NCBI GenBank assembly: GCA_010671905.1
Contig: JAAHII010000001.1
Coordinates: forward strand, 4,650,001 to 4,714,000
Reading direction: 5' to 3'
Length of the DNA: 64,000 nt
Source of the DNA: Leptolyngbya sp. SIOISBB
GTDB taxonomy: Bacteria > Cyanobacteriota > Cyanobacteriia > Phormidesmidales > Phormidesmidaceae
Part shown: in pieces, positions 45,631-54,714 of the stretch
Layout of the letters: every line of letters begins with the position of its first letter
Position numbering within the stretch: position 1 is the first letter of the stretch
The notes under the pieces: generated by a model
The model's database searches: none
Told to the model about the DNA's origin: nothing
The model's input: the letters and a program-made list of their open reading frames with translations, nothing else
Made by a program: the position numbers and the translations under genes

Positions 45631-46371
45631 CTAGGACAGAGACTGGCGAATGCGTTGCTTTAGTTCAGGGGGTACATGGTCAAGGCATTCCAGCAGCAGC
45701 CCCTTGAGCTGCCGGATGCGATCGCTGGCAGTTGGCTTGGGCACGACGGCGACAGGGGTTGGCTTGGGTGCTGTGTCGACTAGCTCTAATTCGGTTGGCA
45801 TGTACGGATAGCCGTGCTCCATGTCGGTTGCTAGATTGCCGTCCACCTGAGTAATTGTGATGACCTTTCCAGTATGCGGCGTGGCCTCGCCCACAACCCG
45901 ATATTGCCTGCCAGCGATAGGAGTGACGGGTTTGCGTTTGGGAGTGGGATCTACGATTTCCTTAGCCTGTCGGATTGATCCTGCCGTAGGCTTGCCGCCT
46001 GTGATTTGCTGGGCCGTATGAATGACCTCAACTCGCAAAGGTTCATCAACATCCTTGAGTTCAAGTAGCTGAGACGTTGGCTCTGGAGGTTGCTGCCCTG
46101 ACTGCAGCATCTGCAATTCTACTCGCCCCGCTTCAATACGTTGATAGATGGTGCGCTCCGCTCGCTTCCAGCGAAGGCGACAGTACGAATCGAAGCTTTC
46201 ATAAAGGGCATAGCCTTCGCTGTCAATCGCAAACCGCCAAAGCTGCTGGTCGAAAACTTCCAGCAATGCCTGCCGGATCTCCCTCTCGCCTTGCTCAATC
46301 AGGCTAAACCCTGACTGAATGGAGACTTCCAACTCTTTAAGGCGCTGATGCTGCGGTGTGAGTTCGCTCAT
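45631..46371 (-). CDS. Putative DNA-binding protein of plasmid/phage type
   Basis: 246 residues. The N-terminal part has the element LEVFDQQLWRFA...YESFDSYCRLRWKRAERTIYQRIEAGRV (abbreviated), a helical unit common in plasmid and phage proteins next to ParB-like or methyltransferase functions. The middle (RQYRVVGEATPHTGKVITI) may be a small beta domain; the end is Pro-rich then helical. Encoded between the sigma factor and small membrane proteins. Confidence 0.55.
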   Translation of the reverse strand: MSELTPQHQRLKELEVSIQSGFSLIEQGEREIRQALLEVFDQQLWRFAIDSEGYALYESFDSYCRLRWKRAERTIYQRIEAGRVELQMLQSGQQPPEPTSQLLELKDVDEPLRVEVIHTAQQITGGKPTAGSIRQAKEIVDPTPKRKPVTPIAGRQYRVVGEATPHTGKVITITQVDGNLATDMEHGYPYMPTELELVDTAPKPTPVAVVPKPTASDRIRQLKGLLLECLDHVPPELKQRIRQSLS

Positions 46372-46416
46372 GCTTGTGCCGATTTGTGTGACGATTTTGC
46401 GGAATTCCGCACAGAT

Positions 46417-47115
46417 TCAAGCCGACTGTTCCTTGATCCAATCCAAACCCTCCTCAATCAGGGAAGTGATAGTTTCTGGGGGGGCTCTGCGGCTAGCGGC
46501 CAAGTCGGCCACTGATACTCCATTCATCACGTGTGCCCGAATCAGCGAAACCTTCAGTTCTGGTAGTGCCCCTAACTGCTCAAGTAAAGACGGCCCTTCT
46601 GCTGGGCGATCGTCTTCAATGTCGAAATTCTCAAGAGCGTCGATTGACGCTGGCGCTGGCCGCTCGCGAGCCTCGCGAATGTAGGTCCATTCCTCTTTGG
46701 TGAAACCCAACCCGATCGCCACCTCCTCTAACGTCACCTCACGACCTTTGGCAATCAGCTTCTCCCATGTTCTAAGTACCCGTGGGTATTGCTCCGTCAC
46801 CGTGCGCTGAATCCTAAGCAGCCCCCACCCGTGATCACGAATGTAGTGGAGAATTTCACCCCGAATATAGGGCACAGCCAGACTACTGAAAGCATTTCCC
46901 TCGCTGGGCTTAAACTTGTCGATCGCTTTTAGCAGCCCAAACGCCCCGACCTGGCACAAGTCTTCAAAATTCTCAGAACACTGATGCGTCCACCGCCTCG
47001 CCTGTTGCTCTACCAAGCCCCAATTCGCGGCGGCAATTCTATCCCGAAGGCGACGGCTGGGGCGACGAATGTACGCGGCAAAAAGCGCTGCGTTGTCTGC
47101 GTGGGTAGGCGGCAT
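46417..47115 (-). CDS. Sigma-70 family RNA polymerase sigma factor
   Basis: 232 residues (a start 13 codons upstream is possible). Region 2 is clear: FEDLCQVGAFGLLKAIDKF, FSSLAVPYIRGEILHYIRD, matching group 3 cyanobacterial sigma factors of the SigF/SigB kind. Region 3 follows. Region 4 (VSLIRAHVMNGVSVADLAASRRAPPETIT) keeps the helix-turn-helix pattern but is divergent. First gene of the leftward operon, divergent from the recombinase. A role in redirecting host polymerase to element promoters is likely but untested. Confidence 0.85.
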   Translation of the reverse strand: MPPTHADNAALFAAYIRRPSRRLRDRIAAANWGLVEQQARRWTHQCSENFEDLCQVGAFGLLKAIDKFKPSEGNAFSSLAVPYIRGEILHYIRDHGWGLLRIQRTVTEQYPRVLRTWEKLIAKGREVTLEEVAIGLGFTKEEWTYIREARERPAPASIDALENFDIEDDRPAEGPSLLEQLGALPELKVSLIRAHVMNGVSVADLAASRRAPPETITSLIEEGLDWIKEQSA

Positions 47116-47207
47116 AGTTTTGGTGTAATTGCCAACGTGAGATGCCGTGAACAAGAATGTAGACGCCTTGATTCAATTGTACTGATTTCTCAAGGAATTA
47201 TCCTTTC

Positions 47208-48080
47208 ATGGATAGTTCTGTTGTGCACACTCAGGTATCGCCTTTAACTGGGCTGCCGCAGGCCAGTAGTGATGATCACCTGGTCGAGATGTGGCTGAGC
47301 AAATCTGAGTCGGACTGCACTCGCAAGGTCTACAGTCGGGTGATTAAGCGGTTCCGGCTGTGGTTAGGCACTAAGCGACTGCAGCAAGTTACAGCGCTCG
47401 ATCTGCTGGCCTATCAGGAGACTTTTAAGTCCACATGGGCAGATGCCACTTGCAATCAGCACAAGGCCGCTATCAAAAGCCTATGGACCTATGGGTGTGA
47501 ACTGCAGTATTTTTCGTTCAATATCCCCCACGCCTGCTACAAGCTGCGAAAACCCCGTCCCGTCACCGCTGAACGCATCCTGACTGAAGAGCAAATGCAG
47601 AGTGCCATTGATGCGGAGCCCAACCCGAAGGCAAAACTTTTCTTGAGGTTCCTTTATTCGACAGCGTTACGGGTATCAGAGGCGCTCGCACTGCAATGGA
47701 AGGATTTCGTCATCCTGGGCGATCGCGTATTTGTCCAGGTTCACCACGGCAAAGGAGATAAATTCCGGGAAGTGGGCTGCTCGGCTTTGGTGTATATGGA
47801 CCTATGGGACACCAAGCCGGACAGCACCACGCCGGACGATAAGGTGTTCAAAATCGCCTATGTCACTGCATGGCGCTGGGTCAAGGCGTCTCTGAAGCGC
47901 ATTAACCGCCCAGAAGGCTCACCTCACTGGGCCAGGCACGCCCACGCGGTCGCCAGCCATCGGAATGGGGCTGACTGGCACTCAATATCACAGCAATTGG
48001 GCCACGCAAACGCCAGTTTCACAATGGATCGATACGGTCACTTCACTGGCGACCATTCGAGTGACTTTATCGAGTGCTAA
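47208..48080 (+). CDS. Tyrosine recombinase / integrase
   Basis: 290 residues. SAM-like N-terminal domain (about residues 20-110), then the catalytic set: Arg in YSTALRVSEALAL, Lys in HGKGDKFRE, H-x-x-R in PHWARHAHA, His in LGHANASF, Tyr in DRYGHF. All look intact. Xer-like length. It lies in the middle of the element and not at the comM junction. A compound inverted repeat follows it. Confidence 0.9.
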   Translation: MDSSVVHTQVSPLTGLPQASSDDHLVEMWLSKSESDCTRKVYSRVIKRFRLWLGTKRLQQVTALDLLAYQETFKSTWADATCNQHKAAIKSLWTYGCELQYFSFNIPHACYKLRKPRPVTAERILTEEQMQSAIDAEPNPKAKLFLRFLYSTALRVSEALALQWKDFVILGDRVFVQVHHGKGDKFREVGCSALVYMDLWDTKPDSTTPDDKVFKIAYVTAWRWVKASLKRINRPEGSPHWARHAHAVASHRNGADWHSISQQLGHANASFTMDRYGHFTGDHSSDFIEC

Positions 48081-48081
48081 C

Positions 48082-48131
48082 GGCTCGCGTGAGCCAGGGG
48101 GGATGAAAGAATAATTACCCTTTTCTTTCAT
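48082..48131 (+). terminator. Double hairpin behind the recombinase
   Basis: GGCTC/GAGCC (48082-48095) and ATGAAAGAA/TTCTTTCAT (48103-48131, 9 bp) in tandem; an outer GCTCGC/GCGAGC pair (48083-48088, 48135-48140) could enclose both. It may be a terminator or a recombinase binding site. Confidence 0.5.
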
Positions 48132-48213
48132 GAGGCGAGCACCCTGGACGTTTGCCCCTGAGCTATTACTGCATAAGGCTTTTGGCTCTTTAAGTGCGCT
48201 ACAGGCGATACCC

Positions 48214-48618
48214 TTAATACTCCACTTCGATCTTGAGTAACGCGGCCACAGCTATCTCGACCAGCTCCACTTGTGGCTTGCCAGTTCTGTTTGACTCAGC
48301 CTCTAACGCGTCAGCCAAGCTCTGTCGAATGCCAAACTTCTTCTGGACAAGCGGTTCACCATGCTCTTTGGCGCGGTTCGCTCGCTGATAACCATAGGCG
48401 ACAATCCTCCGGTGCTGCTTGACCTTGCAGATAAGGGGATTGCTCTCAAGGAAGTCCTTAGAGGTAATTTTGTTCGACTTGAAGAAGACTGCTTTGGGTA
48501 ACCGAATCGCTTCATAGCCGTCCCACAACTTAATCGACTCGTGGAGCTTGCGATCGCTTTCTGTGTTCAACTCGACAGATGGCGGAATGGTGAACTCTAT
48601 TGGGGGGCTGCTAGCCAT
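48214..48618 (-). CDS. Hypothetical protein, possible DNA-binding C-terminus
   Basis: 134 residues from ATG 48618; longer starts would run into the region upstream of the terminase genes. The C-terminal SLADALEAESNRTGKPQVELVEIAVAALL resembles a helix-helix unit of ribbon-helix-helix type but lacks a clear strand. Convergent with the recombinase and divergent from the terminase genes, so a regulator of the late operon is possible. Confidence 0.5.
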   Translation of the reverse strand: MASSPPIEFTIPPSVELNTESDRKLHESIKLWDGYEAIRLPKAVFFKSNKITSKDFLESNPLICKVKQHRRIVAYGYQRANRAKEHGEPLVQKKFGIRQSLADALEAESNRTGKPQVELVEIAVAALLKIEVEY

Positions 48619-48817
48619 CGCTATAAGGTACCTATTAGGGTGCGCGGTGATGGTTCCTGGTAGCAGTGTTCTATAGGTGTACGGAGCACAAACCCCGCCC
48701 ATCAGCCCGATCTCCCTTCCCTGTGGGAGGTGTAGTGCGTGTAGTGGTCCTTGCAATCCCTGCTGTACGGGAATCCTGGTGATAGACAGGGTGAATTTTC
48801 GACACCGTAATATTACG

Positions 48818-49327
48818 ATGACCAAGAAGCCTGATAAGCGACAGCAAGCCTATACGATGTGGGTCCAAGGCACCCCCATTACAAAAATTGCTGCCAGACT
48901 GAAGGTTCACAGGACCACCGTTCAGGTCTGGAAAAAAGCGAGTAAATGGGACGAACTCAAAGACTCAATCCCTGAGCCACCACAAGAACCCCGCCGCCCT
49001 AAGTTGTTGAGCTTCGAGGGTGGCAAGAGTTCACGAGATGATAACTCCCAGCCGATATTTGATGTAGGCGACTTAAGCACAATCGAAGGGCAAACGGCAT
49101 TGATTGACCGGCTTATCAGTTTCGCGATGGGTCAAGTGCAACGTCCAGAAGGACCGCAAACCTACGCCAGCAGCATGAACGCGGTGCCCAAGCTGTTGGC
49201 AGAACGACGGGCGATCGCGCCCCTCGATAGAACAGCGTTACTATTGCTCTTGATGGACAAGTATCGCGACCCAGCGGACTTGCTCGAAGACTTGAAGGCC
49301 CAAGGATGGGGGCGTAAAGCGTCGTGA
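48818..49327 (+). CDS. Terminase small subunit-like protein
   Basis: 169 residues. N-terminal helix-turn-helix (RQQAYTMWVQGTPITKIAARL, then VHRTTVQVWKKASKWDEL), typical of small terminase and phage DNA-recognition proteins. Immediately upstream of terminase large subunit genes. It overlaps the next gene by four bases. ATG 48818 gives the natural start; a longer upstream frame is not needed. Confidence 0.75.
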   Translation: MTKKPDKRQQAYTMWVQGTPITKIAARLKVHRTTVQVWKKASKWDELKDSIPEPPQEPRRPKLLSFEGGKSSRDDNSQPIFDVGDLSTIEGQTALIDRLISFAMGQVQRPEGPQTYASSMNAVPKLLAERRAIAPLDRTALLLLLMDKYRDPADLLEDLKAQGWGRKAS

Positions 49328-49536
49328 AAATAACTACCGTCAAACCCATCAATAAAGCGCAAACCACGGAAGAAAAGATCGCGGCAACCACAGCCAATTT
49401 AATCCGTGAGGCCCAGGTTAAACGAGAGCTGGAGGCTGTTGAGCGCTGGGAAGCAAAACTCGCAGAACGTAAGCGACAACTGCGGGCAGAGTTAGCCGAG
49501 ATGAACTACGAATCACTGCTTGGGGTGTTGTTCTGA
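49324..49536 (+). CDS. Small coiled-coil protein between terminase genes
   Basis: 70 residues, fully helical and charged (EAVERWEAKLAERKRQLRAEL). GTG start overlapping the small terminase stop; ends two bases before the likely GTG start of the large subunit. Possibly a terminase accessory. Confidence 0.55.
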   Translation: MKITTVKPINKAQTTEEKIAATTANLIREAQVKRELEAVERWEAKLAERKRQLRAELAEMNYESLLGVLF

Positions 49537-49537
49537 T

Positions 49538-52500
49538 GTGGGCAGAGCCGAGCGCCTGGATAAGTTCACAGCGCTGCTAGAGGCGGAGTTTCAGATCTCT
49601 GGCGATCTCCCTTTTGCCGAGTACCGCGATCGCCCCGTCGAATTCATTCAGAATGAGCTGGGCTACTCACTGACGGTAGAGCAGCGGCAAATCTGCGAAT
49701 CCTTGAGGGACGACCGAGAGACCAATGTGCAGGCGTCTCATGGGTGCGGGAAATGCTTGGCGAAGAATGATACAATTATACTATCAAGCGGAGTTGAGGC
49801 CCCTGCTCAAAGTCTTGTAGGGCAGTGGTTTGAGACTGTGACTCTGATTGACGGGATTGTGTCTCCGGTCAAAGCATTTGCAGATTGGAATATGAGAGAG
49901 CCTGTTTACGAGGTTGTGACCGAAACAGGGAAGCGGATTGTACGCAATGCGCAGCATCCCTTGTTTGTGGCGATCAAGTGGAGCCGTGACGGAGCTCACC
50001 CAATTGTAGACGTCAAGGAATGGCAGGGCGTTGCGAGGCTTCAGCAGTGGCTATCTTCGCCTCCTGAGTACAAACCGTCGAAATTCATGCCCGACGATTG
50101 GTGTGTTGAGACAGAACGCAAGCATGCTGTCCTTTGTGCGATGCCTATTGAGGTGCCTGTTTTTGGCGACGTCGCCATGCAAGAGCACGAAATTAAGCTG
50201 TTGGCTTATCTGATTGGTGATGGTGGTCTGTCTGGTGCAAGCCCGGTCTTCTCTCAGCAAGAGAACAAACAGCTTCAAGAGGTGAGAGAGGCAGCGGCAA
50301 AAATGGGCTGCATTTTGATTCAGAAAAACAGATATGACTATGTTATTGCCCGACCTAAGGGGGGATCGACATACGCATAGAGTGTCAAACCTTAATGGGC
50401 TAGGAGAGAATGGCGATTTCTCGTGTGAGTTGCATACGTCAACCCGAAAATTGAGGGGACGCTATGGAATTAAAGAATGTGCTTTTTACGATCGCCTCAA
50501 GGTTTTATGGCTTGAGCCAGTTAAATTTTATGGCCGCTCTTACCTGAGCGCTTGCCAGATAAGGCTTTTAGATTTCTTTGATAGTTGTCTTGAAGAAACA
50601 AAGTCCTTGGGTAATGGGGCTGAGGCAACTGGCAGCTACTCAATGGCGATTGATTTGATGGTTGAAAGGGGCGTAGATATGTGCCCTTGCCCTCCTAATG
50701 AGCAGTATTTACAGAAACAAAAGGATGCGGCCATTAGTCGCTCTAAGGCCGATCAAGGCGTTTGCGAAGGGGTAAGGCGCAACGGAGTTAAAGCTAACCC
50801 TGTAACCGAATTGATGAGATGTCACGGGTTAATGGGTAAAACATCAGAGGATAAGCTCATCCCCGACTGCATCTTTGAGCTTCCCAAAAGCCAGCTAGCA
50901 TTGTTTCTGAGTCGATTATTTGCGACAGATGGATGGGCTAGCGTCGGGAATTCAAGTCGCGCTTCCGTCGAAATTGGATTTTGTAGCGCTTCAAGATTGC
51001 TTGTCGAACAGATACAGCGCCTTCTGTTGAGGTTTGGTATTAACGGTTCAGTCAGTCGAAAAAACAAGGTCAATGCTTGGGTGTACTCAATTCGCGTAAG
51101 TTCTATGATCCTCAAGTTTGCTGAGGAGATTGGTATTTACGGAAAAGAAGAGGCTCTACAAAAAGTTGTCAAGGTCGCTGAGCAACGAGCGACGTCAAAG
51201 CAGGTTCCAAAGTGGAGAACTAAGGATGCACCTGAAGGCACGGCGTGGGAAAAGGTTGTATCTGTCCGTCGCCTTGAGGATGAAGACGATACCGTTGCTA
51301 TTGAGGTCCCCGGACACAATACCTTTCTGACGTCTTTCTATGAGCACAACACCTTCCTTGCCGCCTGCCTGGTGCTGTGGTGGGTCTTAGCCGTGGGCGG
51401 ACTGGCGATCACGACTGCCCCAACCAAGCGCCAAGTTATTGAGCTGCTGTGGGGAGAAATCCGTCGCACCCACAAACGCCTCGACCTACCTGGCGAACTC
51501 ATCCAAACTAAGCTCACGCTAACTGAGGAAGCCCGCGCATTTGGTTTCACTGCGTCAGATACCAACAGCAACGCTTTTCAGGGTGTTCACCATCCGCGAT
51601 TGCTGGTGATTGAGGACGAGGCGTGCGGCATTTCCCAAGATATTGACGAGGGGGCGAGTAGTTGTGCGACGGGGGCGCAGAACCGCTTTTTGCGGATTGG
51701 CAACCCCATTGAGCCAGGGGGAGCCTTCGAGAAAGCCTGCAAGCAGAAACACATCCGCATACCGGTGTGGAATCACCCCAACGTGGCATGGGCCTATGAA
51801 CAGGAGCCCGATGGAGAACACCGCCTAAAGCCAGCCGTACGACCTCAGATCATTGGCGAGGACGGCGAAGTGTTGCCTCCCGACCAATGGCCCGATAGTT
51901 GCCCCCGCGACGCGATTCCCGGAGCTGTATCGATCACCTGGATTGAGGAGGCCCGCGCTAAATATGGCGAAGGCTCAGCCTACTGGCAGTCGCGAGTCTG
52001 TGGCCTATTCCCTGAAGACAGCACACAGTCAATCGTCCCTCGCACTTGGTTTATGGCTGCCCGTGCCCGCTACGATGCCGATCCGGAGCATTGGCAAAAA
52101 CAGTCAATCGCTCACTCGTTCCGCTTGGGCCTTGACGTGGGCGATGGAGCTGATTCCCATGCACTCAGTCGCTGGCAAGGCCCGCTGCTGTGGAGTGCTC
52201 GCAGCATTCCAACCAAAGGCGATCAGGAAGATGTGACCCGCGCGGCTGGATTGGCGATCGCGGTGCTAAAAGACATCAAGACTCGGAGCGTAGCCGCTCA
52301 GCTAAATAGACTGAATCCTGACAAACCACATCAGGGGAGCGTGACTGTAGACCGGGGCGGCGTGGGTGCCGGCGCTCATGCTCTGCTCAAAGAACAGGGT
52401 TACCCATCTACGGGTGTTCATTGGGGAGAGGCGGCACGGGATTCAGCGCAGTTCCTCAATGCCAAGGCCGAGGATTACTGGGCCTTGAGAGAAGCCTGTC

Positions 52501-52736
52501 GCAAAAATGAAATAGCGATCGCCCCCCTTGGGCAGTACGAAGATGAGCTGATGGAAGACCTTGCGGGTACCTACTGGGAGATGACCAGCGTCGGCAAAAT
52601 CAAGATTGAGGACAAGGCTAAGACCCGTAAGCGACTGAAGCGATCGCCTGACTTGGGCGATGCTGTGGCGCTGGGCTTCAGGCAGCCGAGGCTCAGAGAC
52701 GGCAGCTTCTCTCATACACCCATTAGCTATGCATAG
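49538..52736 (+). CDS. Terminase large subunit, interrupted by an intein and a one-base frame change
   Basis: TerL powers DNA packaging with an N-terminal ATPase and cuts DNA with a C-terminal RNase H-like nuclease. The N-extein (about 72 residues from GTG 49538) ends SHGCGK, the Walker A loop; the C-extein resumes TFLAACLVLWWVLA at 51351, so the intein splits GxGK-T. Walker B is LLVIEDEACG; the nuclease region includes LGLDVGDGADSHAL. The spliced protein would be about 533 residues. The upstream frame stops at 50378-50380 and the downstream frame is +1 relative to it, so splicing needs a frame fix or two polypeptides. Confidence 0.85.
49754..51350 (+). mobile_element. LAGLIDADG intein in the terminase Walker A loop, frame broken near 50359-50364
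   Basis: Starts with Cys (CLAKNDTII), block B is RNAQHPLFV, LAGLIDADG motif 1 is LLAYLIGDGGL and motif 2 FLSRLFATDGWAS (preceded by LIPDCIFELPKSQ), block F is GHNTFLTS and it ends EHN before Thr. All splicing and homing blocks are present in order. Its length is 1597 bases, 3n+1. The frame changes at a run of six G (50359-50364): with five G the two frames join. Between the motifs lies an unusually long segment (about 120 residues). Confidence 0.85.
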
Positions 52737-52744
52737 GAAATCTT

Positions 52745-54250
52745 ATGGCAGCGTTGTTCCTTGTTGCCGTGCAGAATCCCGCCGATCTCCCCAATTACGA
52801 GCACCCCACTCTCAAGAAGCTGACACCGGCTCTAAGGCTTTTGCTGGACTGCTACGAAGGGCTGTATGGCAAGAAGGATCAGTATCTACCTAAGGCACAG
52901 AAGGAACCTGATGAAGCCTATAAGAAGCGGGTAGAGCGAGCAGTTTTCAACAACAAGCTACGACCCATGATCGACAGTAACGGGGGGTTGCTAACAGCTT
53001 GGGATGCTAGTGGTTTGCCACCCACGCTGGAGGCTGCCAAGGAGAACGTTGATAACCAAGGGGCATCGTTCAAGAGCTTTGTGTACGCCGCTAATGTGGC
53101 GGGACTGCGTGACCATTGCTGCTATGTACTCACGATGATGGAGCCCAGCAGTGGAGATCGCACCCAGGCCGATGAGCAAGCATCACCTCGACGCCCGTAC
53201 TGGAAGATTATCGATCGCCGCAACATTCTGAACTGGCGGGTTCGATATGAGGGCGGACGCCCCATCATTGAGCAAGTCACGATCCAGATGCTTGAAGCCG
53301 TCTCTGATGGTAAGTACGGCAGCAAGACAGAGCCGCGATACCACGTGCTCACTCGTGCTGAGGCGGGCGTCACCCACGCGGTCTATACCATCAACGAGAA
53401 GGGTGAGGTGATAGATGTTGGGACAACTCAAACCATCCCGATTCCTCGCATTCCCTTGGTGGCTTACCCCGACCCAGGCGATCCGTTTCCTGGTGCCATC
53501 CCCAGCTTTTATAAGGCGGCTACGCTCAACATCAAGCTATTCCGCGAGGAAGCCACTCTTGGCAATATCCAATACCGCGTAAATGCCCCAACCTTTTGGC
53601 GACGCTCGTCCCTTCCCATTGGCAAGGGTAAAGACGGGAAACCCCAGCGTCCCCCGTTCGTTGTGGGCGAAAGCTACGTGATTGAGTTGCTGGCGGCAGA
53701 TAACGTGAACGGGCCGGATGAAGTGGGGGTTTTGGAAATCGACGGGGCGGGCATTGAAGCGCTCATGAAGTCGGTCGAGGAAACCAAAAACGATATTGAA
53801 TCGGAGTCATTGAGCTTCTTGTCTGGCAGTGCTGTGATGCGAACTGCGACGGAAGCCTATTTGTCCGGGGCTCAAATGAGTGCGTCTCTTAACGGTAAAG
53901 CTCGCCAGATGTCCGCAGCTCTCAAGCGCATGGTTGAAGACTGGTGCATGTTCACAAAGGAAGATCCCAGCGCCTTTGATATCCAGATGGATCACAGCTT
54001 ACTTGAGCAGCCATTAGACGCTCAGGAGATGGTAGGGCTTCTCAAACTATGGAATGACGACGCGATCGACCACAGGACATTACTGGAACTGCTGAGGATG
54101 GGCCGACAGTTGCCGCCCAGTGCAGATATCGACGAAATCCTGGAGCGGGTGGAAGCACAGCGACAGCGGCAGACGGCAGCGCCCGCCGTGCCAAATGGGC
54201 TAACTAATCCATTGCAGGCTTTACAGGAAAACTTGCCTCGTAATTCATAG
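52745..54250 (+). CDS. Portal protein, DUF4055-like
   Basis: 501 residues, the dodecameric ring at the capsid vertex through which DNA is packaged. It carries the pattern KIIDRRNILNWRVRYEGG seen in DUF4055-type portal proteins, followed by helical and clip-like regions, and a Gln/Arg-rich C-terminus. It starts eight bases after the terminase stop, which supports the assignment. Confidence 0.8.
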   Translation: MAALFLVAVQNPADLPNYEHPTLKKLTPALRLLLDCYEGLYGKKDQYLPKAQKEPDEAYKKRVERAVFNNKLRPMIDSNGGLLTAWDASGLPPTLEAAKENVDNQGASFKSFVYAANVAGLRDHCCYVLTMMEPSSGDRTQADEQASPRRPYWKIIDRRNILNWRVRYEGGRPIIEQVTIQMLEAVSDGKYGSKTEPRYHVLTRAEAGVTHAVYTINEKGEVIDVGTTQTIPIPRIPLVAYPDPGDPFPGAIPSFYKAATLNIKLFREEATLGNIQYRVNAPTFWRRSSLPIGKGKDGKPQRPPFVVGESYVIELLAADNVNGPDEVGVLEIDGAGIEALMKSVEETKNDIESESLSFLSGSAVMRTATEAYLSGAQMSASLNGKARQMSAALKRMVEDWCMFTKEDPSAFDIQMDHSLLEQPLDAQEMVGLLKLWNDDAIDHRTLLELLRMGRQLPPSADIDEILERVEAQRQRQTAAPAVPNGLTNPLQALQENLPRNS

Positions 54251-54259
54251 GCGATCGCC

Positions 54260-54667
54260 ATGCCACTTGGAGCCGCAGACCTTACCAGAATCGTCAAATA
54301 TCGAGCGTTTCAGTTAGGCACTACGGCAGGCAACGCCTTGACCTATAACGAAATGGTGACGCTGATTAACCAGCAGATCAGCAATATCAACGATGTCGAT
54401 GCCGCGCAGGGAACAACGTTTGCGGCAGAAATTCAAGTTGATTTAGATAGGCTAGACACCCTGGACGCCGCTCGCAACACCACTGCCAGAGAGGGCAGTG
54501 GCTCTATTAAAGTGTTGGGTCGAAAGGACGGTATTGAATATTTCAAAGGGGGGCCGCAAGCTGGCTTCACCCAGGAAATGGAACTACTACGGCAGCGTGT
54601 AGCACGAGTGCTGAGCCAGAGCTACGAGGATGTGGACAGCGGCGTGAGTATGGCCTATCGAGGATAG
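54260..54667 (+). CDS. Small head-operon protein
   Basis: 135 residues, helical, with LTRIVKYRAFQLGTTAGNALTYNEMV at the start. Directly behind the portal gene (9 bases). No known family; a head-completion protein is possible. Confidence 0.5.
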   Translation: MPLGAADLTRIVKYRAFQLGTTAGNALTYNEMVTLINQQISNINDVDAAQGTTFAAEIQVDLDRLDTLDAARNTTAREGSGSIKVLGRKDGIEYFKGGPQAGFTQEMELLRQRVARVLSQSYEDVDSGVSMAYRG

Positions 54668-54685
54668 GAAGTCTCACCGCGTACC

Positions 54686-54713
54686 GGGCGCGATGCCCAC
54701 ACTAGCGCGATGC
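54686..54713 (+). repeat. Spacer repeat GGGCGCGATGCCC...AGCGCGATGC, copy 1
   Basis: A short hairpin GGGC-GCGAT-GCCC (54686-54698) and a second GCGCGATGC (54704-54713) directly before the scaffold gene. A near-identical unit stands before the capsid gene. Confidence 0.7.
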
Positions 54714-54714
54714 T

